Assembly: GCF_900091445.1 (NCBI RefSeq)
Contig: NZ_LT607733.1
Coordinates: 3,860,501-3,924,500, forward strand
Source: Micromonospora echinofusca
GTDB taxonomy: Bacteria; Actinomycetota; Actinomycetes; Mycobacteriales; Micromonosporaceae
Reading direction: 5' to 3'
Length of the DNA stretch: 64,000 bases
Shown: piece by piece, positions 50,999 through 62,218 of the stretch
Position numbering within the stretch: position 1 is the first letter of the stretch
Layout of the letters: each line of letters begins with the position of its first letter
Translations under genes and position numbers: made by a program
The notes under the pieces: generated by a model
The model's database searches: none
What the model was told of the DNA's origin: nothing
What the model saw: the letters and a program-made list of their open reading frames with translations, nothing else

Positions 50999-52663
50999 TC
51001 AACCAACTCCATCCATGAATAGCTCCTCGGACCGTTCGACGGCGGCGGTGTCGGACACCACCGCGATGCGCACCGGGACCGCCAGGAACGGCCGGCCGGC
51101 GACGTGGGAACGGACGTGGCTCGCGAGATCGTCCGCCGTGACTCCGGCGTCGGCGGTCGTCACCTCGGCGGCGAGCCGCGATCCGCCGTCCTCGGCGACC
51201 TCCACCGAGACCCTGGCGGAGGCGACCGCGGGGTGCGAGTCGAGGACCGAGGTCACCTCGGCCAGGTCGACGACCAGCACGACCGCACCGTCGGGTGCGC
51301 GAAGTGGCGTGAGCCCGGGGCCGCTCTCCGTCGCCGGCGCGGCGCTGGCCGGGTCGTCTCCGGCCAGCAGTGCGCGGAAGGCGGCGACGAACCTGGTGAA
51401 GGTGGCCTGCGACATGGTCTCGCCGTCGACGGTCAGTCGGACGCCCAGCCCGTTGGGCCGCTCGTTCGCGGCGATCCGCAGGCCGTCGGCGGTCCTGACC
51501 AACGTCGGGGTGTACGCGCCGCGCTCGATGGCGATCGCATCGCCGTCGGCGTCGTCGCGGTCGGCGGTGTCCTCCAGGTACGTCATCGACAGGGTGTCGT
51601 GGACCGGACGGCCCAGGCGCCGGACCGCCGTCGCCCACATGTCGTCCAACGCCTGCCGCGTGACGGTGCGGCGCGAGGTCGCCGACAACAGCTCCCGCCG
51701 CACCTGCACCAGCAGGTCGGCGGGCCGGTCCGGCCGGTCCAGCACGACCGGCACGACGACGTCGAACATGCCGACGACGCCCTGGTCGGCGTGACGCCTG
51801 CCGTTCAGCTTCATCGAGACGACGAGGCGGTCCTGCGGCGTCAGCTGGAACGCGGCGGCCGCGAACAACGTGAGGAGCCACTGGACGGTGCTGAAGCCGG
51901 CGGCCTGCCAGCGCTCGCGCACGTCCTTCCACTCGTCCTCGACCAGGGTCAGCAGCTCGGTGTGGGCGACGGTCGCGGACGGCCCGCCGAGCCCCGGAAG
52001 GAACTGGCACCGGGGCGGCAGCCACGGGCCACGCTGCCGCCAGTACGCGGACACCGCCTGGGCGCGCGCCGAGTCGGCGGCGGCGGCCTGGCCGGTCACC
52101 GCGGCGAGGTAGTCGGCGTCCACGGGGTCGGCGTCGGTCCCGCCGCCGAAGTAGGCGCCCCACAGGTCGCGTACGACGATCATCCGCGCGGTGGCGTCAA
52201 CGGCGTAGTTGGAGAACACCCCGAGCACGGCGTGCAGAGTCGGAGTGAACCGCAGCAACCGCAGCACGAACGGGTACTCGACCGCGAGGTCGAAGGGGCG
52301 CCGGATGTCCGCCGCGAGGACGGAGCGCACGTAGCGGGTGAACTGCTCGGTGTCGTTCGCCGTGACCTGGGTCGTCGCCACGAGCCGGCGATCGTCGGGC
52401 ATCGGCCGGACCCACTGGACAGGTTCACCGTCGAGCGTCGTGACACCGATCCGCAGCGCCGCGTGCCGGGCGACCGTCGAGCGCACCGCGCCGACGAATG
52501 CGGCGACGTCCAGCGGGCCGGTGACCTGGTAGGACATCCAGACTGCCACGCCCTGCTCTGCCGTCCCCGACAGGGCGCGGTGGTGCGCGAGCTGGCCCGG
52601 CAGCAGGGGATGGACAGCGGTGTCGAGATCGACCGCCTCAAGGCGGGTGGGTCGCGACGACAT
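50999..52663 (-). CDS. Condensation-domain-like protein with degenerate active site and C-terminal ligase subdomain
   Basis: A 554-residue protein. Residues about 15-430 follow the NRPS condensation fold (LLPGQLAHHRAL, DGEPVQWVRPM, VVSMKLNGRRHADQGVVGMF). At the HHxxxDG position it reads FSNYAVDAT, so the catalytic second His is Asn and the Gly is Ala. Residues about 445-554 look like the small C-terminal subdomain of an adenylating enzyme (VLDSHPAVASARVSVEV, VPVRIAVVS) but lack the GK lysine. It may be a structural or docking partner, or use another catalytic residue. Confidence 0.82.
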   Translation of the reverse strand: MSSRPTRLEAVDLDTAVHPLLPGQLAHHRALSGTAEQGVAVWMSYQVTGPLDVAAFVGAVRSTVARHAALRIGVTTLDGEPVQWVRPMPDDRRLVATTQVTANDTEQFTRYVRSVLAADIRRPFDLAVEYPFVLRLLRFTPTLHAVLGVFSNYAVDATARMIVVRDLWGAYFGGGTDADPVDADYLAAVTGQAAAADSARAQAVSAYWRQRGPWLPPRCQFLPGLGGPSATVAHTELLTLVEDEWKDVRERWQAAGFSTVQWLLTLFAAAAFQLTPQDRLVVSMKLNGRRHADQGVVGMFDVVVPVVLDRPDRPADLLVQVRRELLSATSRRTVTRQALDDMWATAVRRLGRPVHDTLSMTYLEDTADRDDADGDAIAIERGAYTPTLVRTADGLRIAANERPNGLGVRLTVDGETMSQATFTRFVAAFRALLAGDDPASAAPATESGPGLTPLRAPDGAVVLVVDLAEVTSVLDSHPAVASARVSVEVAEDGGSRLAAEVTTADAGVTADDLASHVRSHVAGRPFLAVPVRIAVVSDTAAVERSEELFMDGVG

Positions 52664-52743
52664 ACGGTCCTCATCCCAGCAGCAGTGGTCACCTACCGGA
52701 GGCCAGATTCAAGATCGGCAGATTAGCAACTCCCCGGACACCG

Positions 52744-54258
52744 TCAAGGAATCCGCACTTGAACGGGGGTCGGCGGTGGGTGCGAACGCGCGATCGCCCG
52801 GATCTGTTGACGGTCCACCTTCCCGTGCGGGGTGAGCGGCAGCGCGTGGACCGCGACGCAACGCTCCGGCGTCTTGGCCGGTTCGAGGCGGCGCGCCAGC
52901 TCCGCCAGCACGTCGTTCTCCGGCAGGACGGTGGCCACCACGACGGTGAGCGGGTTCGCCTCGTCCGGCGCGACGGCGGCGGCCCCGTCGACGCCGTCGA
53001 TGTCCATGGCCGCCGCCTCGATCTCGGCGATGCTCGACCGCACGCCCCGGTGCTTGAAGACGTCATCGCCGCGACCATGCAGATACAGGTGGCCGTCGAC
53101 GTCCAGGTGGCCGCGGTCGCCCGTGTGCAGCCGCCGGCCAGCCGCGGTCGCCCGGAAGGTGGCGGCGCTCAGCTGCCGGTCGCGCCAGTATCCGGCCATG
53201 ACGTTCGCGCCCTCGACGACGACCTCGCCGACGTCGCCGGCGGGTAGCGGTCGACCCTGACGGTCGACGACCCGCACGACGGTGCCCGGGATCGCGCGCC
53301 CGACGGACCCTGGGCGTTCCAGGTCGCCGTCCGGCTCCAGGATCGTGGCTCGCTTGCATTCGGTCAGGCCGTACATCTGCACCACGGCCGCGCCCGGGAA
53401 CGCGTCCCGCAGCCCGTCTGCGAGCCGTGGCGACATCCGGGCGCCGGTGTTCGTGAACATCCGGACCGGCTGCGGCACCGGGAGCGCCGTCCTGGCCGCC
53501 AGCCGGAGCAGCGCGGTGGCGATCTCCGGCACGACGGGCACGACGGTGGCCCCCGCGCTGGTGATCCGTTCGAGGAGGGCGATCCCCTCCCCTGCCTCGA
53601 GCGCCTCCCACCGCGAGCCCGCAGCCGTGGCGAGCAGGAGCTGGTAGAGCCCGTAGTCGAACGAGGGCGGCACGCAGGAGAGCACGACGTCGTCCGGCCG
53701 GTAGCCGAGGACCTGTCCGATCGCCCGGGTCGCGAAGAGGACGCTGTCGTGCGGACAGACCACCCCCTTGGGCCGCGCGCTGCTGCCCGACGTGTACATC
53801 AGGAGGGCGGGCGCCTCCAGGCCACCGTCGGCACGGCGGGCATCGGTCTGGTCCGCGTCCCCGACCGGCGCGTCGAGCGTCTCCAGGATCTCCCGGAACT
53901 GTCCCGACGACCAGGTGCGGGCGGACACCTCGACGGCTGCGGGGTCGATCCCCACCACGAGGGCTGGTTCGATGTCAGCGAGTACCGCCCGAAGTTGGAA
54001 CGGACGCATCATGGCCGACAGCGGCGCCAGCGTCAGGTCCGCGTACGACGCCGCGAACAGGATCGCGGCGAAGCCGGCGCCGCCGGACCGCACGGCGATC
54101 CGGTCCCCCGGCAGCAGGCCCAGTGCGCGGAACCGACCGGCCAGGTTGACGCTTCGCTGCCGGAGTTCCTGGTAGCTCCACCGGTGACTCCGGTCGACGA
54201 CCGCGGTGCGCTGGGGATGCCGTCGCGCGGCGGTGTCCAGCAGGGTGTGGATCCGCAT
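52744..54258 (-). CDS. AMP-dependent acyl/amino-acid ligase
   Basis: A 504-residue complete adenylating enzyme: LMYTSGSSARPKGVV P-loop, QMYGLTECKR (A5), GEVVVEGANVMAGYW (A6), HTGDRGHLD (A7), HGRGDDVFKHRG hinge and PHGKVDRQ with the catalytic Lys. The Cys after TE in A5 is uncommon. It is the second gene of the minus-strand array, 36 bp after the regulator stop, and is followed by an 80-bp gap before the condensation-like gene. Confidence 0.9.
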   Translation of the reverse strand: MRIHTLLDTAARRHPQRTAVVDRSHRWSYQELRQRSVNLAGRFRALGLLPGDRIAVRSGGAGFAAILFAASYADLTLAPLSAMMRPFQLRAVLADIEPALVVGIDPAAVEVSARTWSSGQFREILETLDAPVGDADQTDARRADGGLEAPALLMYTSGSSARPKGVVCPHDSVLFATRAIGQVLGYRPDDVVLSCVPPSFDYGLYQLLLATAAGSRWEALEAGEGIALLERITSAGATVVPVVPEIATALLRLAARTALPVPQPVRMFTNTGARMSPRLADGLRDAFPGAAVVQMYGLTECKRATILEPDGDLERPGSVGRAIPGTVVRVVDRQGRPLPAGDVGEVVVEGANVMAGYWRDRQLSAATFRATAAGRRLHTGDRGHLDVDGHLYLHGRGDDVFKHRGVRSSIAEIEAAAMDIDGVDGAAAVAPDEANPLTVVVATVLPENDVLAELARRLEPAKTPERCVAVHALPLTPHGKVDRQQIRAIARSHPPPTPVQVRIP

Positions 54259-54294
54259 GTCAGGACCGGGCTGAGCTGCCCCTGGCGGCGAGGC

Positions 54295-55320
54295 TCAACG
54301 CCCGACCGTCCGGTGCCGTCTGCGCTCCTCGGGCAGCATCTGGCTGAATTGGTACCAGCCCCCCGCGCAGGCCTGGGCGACGACACGAAGCGACTCGTGG
54401 CAGTGCGCGGGAACGTTGCCAGCGGTGTTCGACGACTGCGAGATGAAGGCGAGCGTCCCGGTGAGCAGCCGGAGCAGGGCCTTGCCGTGGTCCGTGTAGC
54501 GCAGCGCGGGATCCTGGCGGAGCCGCTCCAGCTGCAGTCGGATGTTGGCGGCGAGCTCCTGGTCAGTCGCCGGCAGCCCGTCGGGGGACGAGACGGCTGC
54601 CAACTCGGCGAGCGGCGGTGCCGGGGCCTTCTGCCCGGCCGGGACGCAGGCGCCGCCGCCGAGCGCCTTGCGGCGGACGTCGAAGGCCGTCCCGACCGAG
54701 ATGCCTGACCGGCGCGCCACCTCGCGCAGGCTGGCATCGGGCTCGCGACGCACGATCGCCTCGGCCAACCGCCGGCCCTCTTCTGTCGAGACCGGGTGCC
54801 GGCGCCCGTCCCGGCCGATCCGGACGTCCTGGTGGTGGCCCGTGTCCAGGGATCGCCGCCGCAGGCCGGCGACGGTCTTGGCGGCGACGCCGCACACCGC
54901 CGCTATCCGGCGGTCGGACCACTGGGGGTGCGAGGCGAGGATCCGCTTGGCAGCGGCCAGCCGGTCCCGGGCGCTCAGCGGCAGGCCGTGCTCGAGGTTC
55001 AGCTGCACCGCGGCCACGAAGGCGTCCGCGTCGGAGCCGTCGAAGTAGACGACCGGCAACTGGCGGTCACCCCGCACACGCGCGGCCCGTAGCCGGTGCA
55101 TGCCGTCAACCACCCGCAGCGAGGACCGCTGGACGACGATCGGTGGCAGCTCGACGGTCAGCTCGACGAGGGTCGTGACGTGTCTCGCGCTGATCCCGTC
55201 CAGTCTCGGGGAGAAGCCGACCCGCAACGAGCGCACGTCGGCCACGTCGACCTCCGGAGCCGCTGCCTCCCCCGCCTGGGCGGACTGTGCGGTGGAGTCG
55301 CTATCCGGTCGTCTCTTCAT
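54295..55320 (-). CDS. StrR/ParB-type pathway-specific regulator
   Basis: A 341-residue DNA-binding protein. A ParB-like N-terminal fold (VVDGMHRLRAARVRGDRQLP, LNLEHGLPLSARDRLAAAKR) is followed by helix-turn-helix segments (DRRIAAVCGVAAKTVAGLRR; REVARRSGISVGTAFDVRRK). This matches StrR, NovG and related activators of antibiotic clusters. ATG 55320 follows GAGGG. Being first in the minus-strand biosynthetic array, it probably activates it. The C-terminal third is helical and unassigned. Confidence 0.88.
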   Translation of the reverse strand: MKRRPDSDSTAQSAQAGEAAAPEVDVADVRSLRVGFSPRLDGISARHVTTLVELTVELPPIVVQRSSLRVVDGMHRLRAARVRGDRQLPVVYFDGSDADAFVAAVQLNLEHGLPLSARDRLAAAKRILASHPQWSDRRIAAVCGVAAKTVAGLRRRSLDTGHHQDVRIGRDGRRHPVSTEEGRRLAEAIVRREPDASLREVARRSGISVGTAFDVRRKALGGGACVPAGQKAPAPPLAELAAVSSPDGLPATDQELAANIRLQLERLRQDPALRYTDHGKALLRLLTGTLAFISQSSNTAGNVPAHCHESLRVVAQACAGGWYQFSQMLPEERRRHRTVGR

Positions 55321-56172
55321 TCGTCCCTCGCGCCAAGTCGCCACAGTGAGAATGGTTGCGCTGACGCTGGTCGCCCCGTGCACCTGTGACAACACACAGT
55401 CGCACTTCCCGACGATTTGGGCCCGCCACCATTACCCGTCCGTCACGAAATACCCGTGGCGGCCATGCTACAACCCGCAGGCAGACGCCTTCCAGAGCGC
55501 CACCGACAGCAATTCGAACGGTAACGACGGACGTACCGACAGTTCGACTTCACGCAGGTCGGGACAGCTCGACAGCATCAGCGCGTAAACACCCTGCGGA
55601 CAGTCGGTAATTGTCCGACGCAGAAATCGCCGCAGTCCATGCCGAATTGCGACCGAGCAACACGGAGGGTGGCGACCCTCTGACGCAAATGGGCCATGAG
55701 CATGCTTGTGGATCACCATCACGGTCGGTACTATGCAGGCCCCAAGACCATTGGCCAGTTGTCCGGCCGAAGGCGGGCGTGGCGTTCGAGAAATGCCGTT
55801 CGCCCTTGCTCGACAAAACACTTCAGAGACACCAGCAAACCAATTAGGACGTACGGGCGGGGGCCAATGCCACAGAAATTGAAGCTGCCGGCCACTGTCG
55901 TCGCGCACCGCCACCCCGCCCGGCCGCCGGCCGGGTCGTCAGCATGTGGGGCACCGGCCACCGGAGCAGGCGTCCTGCCGGGGCGCCGGCTTCGGTGGCG
56001 GACTCCCGCCAACCCCGCGACACGGGCTGCGGGGTGAGCCGTACGACGCGGGCACGGACGCGCCTGAGCCGCCCGACGGTCGATGTGCCGACCGCGGCGC
56101 GGGGACAGGCACCCGCGCCGGGTCCGCGACGACGGTTCACCCGACACCACGCACCGGACCGGAGCGGCAGTC
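55321..56172. other. Long divergent intergenic region
   Basis: About 850 bp separate the StrR-like gene from the divergent kinase operon. It is less GC-rich than the genes and must hold both promoters. CCGTCACG-N7-CGTGGCGG (55,440-55,462) is an imperfect palindrome; TTCGAAC and GTTCGAC half-sites occur at about 55,513 and 55,542 in the wrong relative orientation for a StrR site. A 56-codon frame from ATG 55867 has weak coding character. No repeat-rich or mobile sequence was seen. Confidence 0.5.
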
Positions 56173-56944
56173 GTGACTGAGCGGGAGACCAACCGGGTGC
56201 TGGTGCTGCGCCCCCTCGCCGTGCTCAAGCTCTACACCGCTGCCTGGCGCCGCGACACCGAGGTGGCGGCACTCGAGTCGCTGCGCGGACACGCGCCGGT
56301 ACCCGAGGTCATCGGCAGCGCGACGTTCGGCCGGCACAGCGCGGCCCTCATCCGGTACGTGCGGGGCAGCGCACCGAACCCCGCCAGCGCCCTCGACGTG
56401 CGGGCATCGGTCGCCGCGTTGCGGGCCGCGCACACGATCACCGGACCCGCCTTCGGTCGGCTGCACGCGCCCGACCAACCGAGCTGGGCCGGGTTCCTGG
56501 CGGGCCGGCTCGACTCGTACGCCGAGACACTGACGACGTTGGGTCTCACCACGCAGGCGCGGCAGTGCCGGACCCTGCACCACGCGCTCGACGTGCTCGA
56601 AGACACCCGCCCCCACCTGCTGCACAGCGACCCGAACCCCGGCAACGTCATCCTGACCGAACACGGCCCGGTTCTCGTCGACTGGGAGCTGGCGACCTTC
56701 GGCGACCCCGACCTGGATCTGGTCAGGCTGGCCTGGGAGTGGCGCCTGCCGCCGGCGCGGTGGGCGGAATGGGTCGGCCTCGACCCACGGTCGCCCACCG
56801 TCGACCTCTACCTGCGGCTGCACCTGTTCAGCCGCCTGATGAGCGCGAGCAGCAGGCCGGGTGCCGCCTCGGCCGCGCTGGCGCACCGCTGCCTGACCGA
56901 GCTGACCGACCTGTACGACGGCATCCACTCCCCCGGAGGCTCCG

Positions 56945-56955
<11 letters not shown>
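56173..56955 (+). CDS. Aminoglycoside-phosphotransferase-fold kinase 1
   Basis: A 260-residue APH/choline-kinase-like protein. LLHSDPNPGNVIL is the catalytic loop (Brenner motif) and VLVDWELATFGDPDLDL the metal-binding segment. The N-lobe is short, with little glycine loop visible. GTG 56173 follows GGAG at 8 nt. It overlaps the next kinase gene by 11 bp. Substrates could be a sugar, an amino alcohol or the cluster product (self-resistance). Confidence 0.85.
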
Positions 56956-59067
<2,112 letters not shown>

Positions 59068-59075
59068 GCACCATC

Positions 59076-60656
59076 TTGCAGACGATCACCGTGCTGGGCC
59101 GCGTCGTGGCGATCCTGTTCGCCGCGCACGCGGTCTGGGTACTCGTTTGGATCATCGTGGCGGCACGGGCGGTCCGCGACCGCCCTGCGGCGCCGGCCGC
59201 GTCCCCCGCAGACCTTCCCGTCATCGTGGTCATGCTGCCGGCCCTGCGCGAGCAGCGCCTGGTGCGCGAGACGCTGGAATCGTTCGCCACCGCGCGATAT
59301 CCCGGGACGTTGATATCGGTCGCCATCACGAGCGAACGCGAGACGGCCGAACGTGCCGCCCAGGAGGCGGCCCTGCCCGCCGTGGTCACCGAACTACACG
59401 GTCTGGCCAGGCGTGGCAGCCGGGAGCGGGCACTGGAGAAGGTGCTCGCGCCGTCGGTGATCGCCGCGACGCTCGACGAGCTGGAGCGGACGTCGCCGGA
59501 CGAGTGGCCCGGTGTGCTGCGCCGCGCCTTCGACGCGACGCCCACCACGGAGGAGCTGTGCCGGCAGATCACCGCCGAGTTGAACGGCAGGCCCGGTACG
59601 CACCGCTCGTGCCACGTTCACTTCCCCCACACCGACGGGCGCAAGGGTTCCCAGCTCAACTACGCGGTGGAGCTGCTACCCGAGTTGTTGCCGGGCGTCG
59701 ACCCGGACAGCGTCTACCTGGCCGTCTACGACTTCGACGCGGTGGCCCACGGGGAGACCTTCGTGGCGGTGGGAGACCTGGTGCGTGGGGCGGTCGCCGC
59801 GGGCCGCCGCCCGCCGGCGCTGCTGCACCAGGTGCAGCTGCCGCTGCGGTTCCGGGCTCCCTTCGCCCCCGGTGCCGACGGCGCCCTGATGCGCGGACAG
59901 GTGCTGTACTGGCTGCGGCGTGGCCTGGCCGTCGAGGTCGGGCGGATACTCCAGAACGACCTGTTGCGCCGCAGCCCGCGCCTGGTTCGACTGCTCGCCG
60001 CGCCGTTCCGCCCGATGATCTACGCGATCGGCTCGGGGACGTTCGTCCATCTCGGCGCGTGGCGCGAGCTCGGCCCGTTCCCGGAGATGCAGGAGCCGGT
60101 CGGGCACCGCGCCTCGCTGCTCGGCGTCGAGCAGGCGTTGGTGCCGAGCTTCAACCTGACCGAGCCCTACTACCAGACCAGGTCGATGATGAACGGGTGG
60201 GCCAATGTCTGCTACGGCAGCCTGGGGGTCGCCCGGGAACTGGACCACGTACGCCCCTACCCGTCGCCGGTCAGCCTGCCAGGCAAATGGTTGCTGGTGG
60301 CGAAGGAGCTGTTCGACATCGGCATCTGGTTCGCCGGAGTGCTGCTCATCCCCGCCGGGCTGGTGATCACGGCGCTGGGGGGCGGCTGGTGGACCGTGCT
60401 CGCCGTCGGCACCGGCCTGGTGGCGTATCCCGTCACGGCCGTCCTGCTGCTGGCGCTGCTGCCGCGACTGGGCGGGATCGACCGCCAGGACCGCTCCGTC
60501 AGCTGGTTGACCGGGAGACGTCCGAGGCTGACGCTCGTGGCGACGTTCGTCGCCGCGCCCTTCGTCAGCGCCACCGGCCCGTGGCTGATGTTCCTGCGCA
60601 TGCTCCGCTCCTGGCGGGTGGGCACGCCGGTGCTGTCCGGGAAGACCGAACGGTAG
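59076..60656 (+). CDS. Membrane-bound GT2-like glycosyltransferase
   Basis: About 526 residues. One N-terminal helix (VVAILFAAHAVWVLVWIIVA) precedes a GT-A domain (LPVIVVMLPALREQRLVRET, then YDFDA as the likely DxD), and three to four C-terminal helices follow. No ATG fits; TTG 59076 is 8 bp after the mutase stop and GTG 59091 is the alternative. With UDP-galactofuranose made next door, a galactofuranosyl or lipid-linked sugar transfer is plausible but not shown. Confidence 0.82.
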   Translation: MQTITVLGRVVAILFAAHAVWVLVWIIVAARAVRDRPAAPAASPADLPVIVVMLPALREQRLVRETLESFATARYPGTLISVAITSERETAERAAQEAALPAVVTELHGLARRGSRERALEKVLAPSVIAATLDELERTSPDEWPGVLRRAFDATPTTEELCRQITAELNGRPGTHRSCHVHFPHTDGRKGSQLNYAVELLPELLPGVDPDSVYLAVYDFDAVAHGETFVAVGDLVRGAVAAGRRPPALLHQVQLPLRFRAPFAPGADGALMRGQVLYWLRRGLAVEVGRILQNDLLRRSPRLVRLLAAPFRPMIYAIGSGTFVHLGAWRELGPFPEMQEPVGHRASLLGVEQALVPSFNLTEPYYQTRSMMNGWANVCYGSLGVARELDHVRPYPSPVSLPGKWLLVAKELFDIGIWFAGVLLIPAGLVITALGGGWWTVLAVGTGLVAYPVTAVLLLALLPRLGGIDRQDRSVSWLTGRRPRLTLVATFVAAPFVSATGPWLMFLRMLRSWRVGTPVLSGKTER

Positions 60657-60681
60657 ACCGGTCCTCGCGTCGCTCGCGAGG

Positions 60682-60719
60682 CAGGAGGCGCTCGGGCGGC
60701 ATCGCCCAAGCGCCTCCTG
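60682..60719. terminator. Hairpin terminator between convergent genes
   Basis: CAGGAGGCGCT pairs with AGCGCCTCCTG, one mismatch follows, then GGGCG pairs with CGCCC around a GCAT loop. It ends both the kinase-glycosyltransferase operon and the convergent nucleotidyltransferase gene. Confidence 0.88.
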
Positions 60720-60722
60720 TCG

Positions 60723-61853
60723 TCACACGAGTGACTTCGAGGCGGGCAGGTCGCGGTCGGCGTCCGGGTCGAAGAACCGGGTGAGGAAGTCCTGCTGCCA
60801 GGCGCGCGGCTCCGGCAGGTCCCACTGGCCGTACTCGTTGAGCAGGCGCTCCGGCTCCGGGCACCGTTGCCGCAGCGCGGTCAGGGCGTCCGCGGGGACG
60901 GCGTCCGGGAAGAGCATCCGCAGGTGCGCGAGCCCGTAGAAGACGGGGCCGGCCACCGCGTACTCGTCCACCCGCTCGAGCAACAGGTCCCACAAGAGGT
61001 CCGGGCCGGCACGGCGCACGACCTCGGCGATGTCGACGTACTTGAGCAGCTGCCGGTGCTTGCCGCGGTTCATGAACCTGAGGGTCGTCGAGGTCTTGTA
61101 GATGTGGGCGGCGAGGTCGATGACCGCGTCCTCGGGGGACGGCACGAGGAACGAGGCGTCCCCGTACCGGTGGCGGCCGGCGTGCGCCAGGACGGCACCG
61201 ACCGGAACGTCGTAACCCTTGCCGGGCAGCGCCAACGAGACGTTGATGTCGATGCTGACGATCGGCCGGTGGAACTCGCCGAACTTGTTCATCTTGGGCA
61301 GGTCGCTGCCGTACAGGCGCCAGAAGGCCCGTTCCCGCTTGCTCAGCGGGACGATGTCGACGCGCGTCGGGTTGCCTTCCACATAACCGAGTCCCTCGAG
61401 CGCCTTGACCAGGGTGGGCGCCTCCTCCCTGGTGACGAGGACGTCCAGGTCACCCATCGGTCGCGTCCCGGGCTCCTGGTAGACCGCGAAGGCCAGATGG
61501 CCGCCCTTGCGCATGAGCACCGTGATGCCCTGGTCCGCCGCGGCGTCGCTGATCGCCTGGACCTCAGCCAGCATGAGCTCGTTGGCACGTTGCGTGTCCC
61601 GGTAGGCGGAGTACATGAGCAGCACGACGGGAGAATCGAGGCCCGCGACCCTCTCGGTAGTCAACAGGCGCCAGAGATGCCAGCCCACGAGGGGGGCGAC
61701 GCGGTGCCTGGCGGCCTGGACGGCGAATTGCCCCCAGTCCAGGCGCGGCTCGTCCTGACTGATGATCGTGCGCACACGAGCCATCTGCGTGTCCGTCACC
61801 TGCTGCCTGCTGAGCAGGAGCAACAACTCCGATTCGGCTGACAACTCGGCCAT
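60723..61853 (-). CDS. Nucleotidyltransferase-family protein (NTP_transf_5 type)
   Basis: A 376-residue protein of the family often annotated as uncharacterised nucleotidyltransferase (PF14907). ITVLMRKGGHLAFAVY and RPMGDLDVLVTREEAP give the GxD/DxD metal motif; helical C-terminal regions follow. ATG 61853 has GGAGG 5 nt upstream; longer in-frame starts lack this. Relatives occur in lasso, sactipeptide and lanthipeptide clusters, where their role is unclear. Confidence 0.85.
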   Translation of the reverse strand: MAELSAESELLLLLSRQQVTDTQMARVRTIISQDEPRLDWGQFAVQAARHRVAPLVGWHLWRLLTTERVAGLDSPVVLLMYSAYRDTQRANELMLAEVQAISDAAADQGITVLMRKGGHLAFAVYQEPGTRPMGDLDVLVTREEAPTLVKALEGLGYVEGNPTRVDIVPLSKRERAFWRLYGSDLPKMNKFGEFHRPIVSIDINVSLALPGKGYDVPVGAVLAHAGRHRYGDASFLVPSPEDAVIDLAAHIYKTSTTLRFMNRGKHRQLLKYVDIAEVVRRAGPDLLWDLLLERVDEYAVAGPVFYGLAHLRMLFPDAVPADALTALRQRCPEPERLLNEYGQWDLPEPRAWQQDFLTRFFDPDADRDLPASKSLV

Positions 61854-62218
61854 TCGGCCTCCTTCTCGACGGTGCCCCGGGCATTGCACGGCGCTGACTC
61901 GACATCCGTCCGCAGTGGCCACGAGCTCACTCTGCGTGAAGCTCACCCCTGGACGGGCGGCAAAGCTTAACGGTCTCCAGGAAGCGTTTCACCTGCCTGT
62001 CAGTCGGACGCGCGCAAGGGCGTCGCCGTCGACGGGGCGCGTTCCGCTGCTGGGTGGGGCGCTGGCGTGGGGCCCGGGCCGGCAGCGAGGTTGACCAGCG
62101 CTCAACTGCTGCCCGGCGATCGTTCAGCTGATTAGTGGACTCTCGCTCCGATCTTGATCACTATAACGGTCAACGGCACAATGGCCGCTGGGTTCGGCGG
62201 AGACAGCAGGGGGCGTGG
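61854..62218. other. Divergent promoter region
   Basis: 365 bp without a credible gene. A short inverted repeat GTTGA-N7-TCAAC lies at about 62,091-62,107, and TTGATC with ACTATAAC at about 62,154-62,166 could be promoter elements for the aldo/keto reductase. Confidence 0.4.

Noticed and set aside
55513..55548. TTCGAAC and GTTCGAC as a StrR operator before the regulator gene
   Set aside because: The half-sites are in the opposite order and at the wrong spacing compared with GTTCGACTG-N11-CAGTCGAAC.
55867..56037. 56-codon frame upstream of the first kinase as a precursor peptide
   Set aside because: No leader motif and no convincing ribosome-binding site; composition looks like translated GC-rich spacer.
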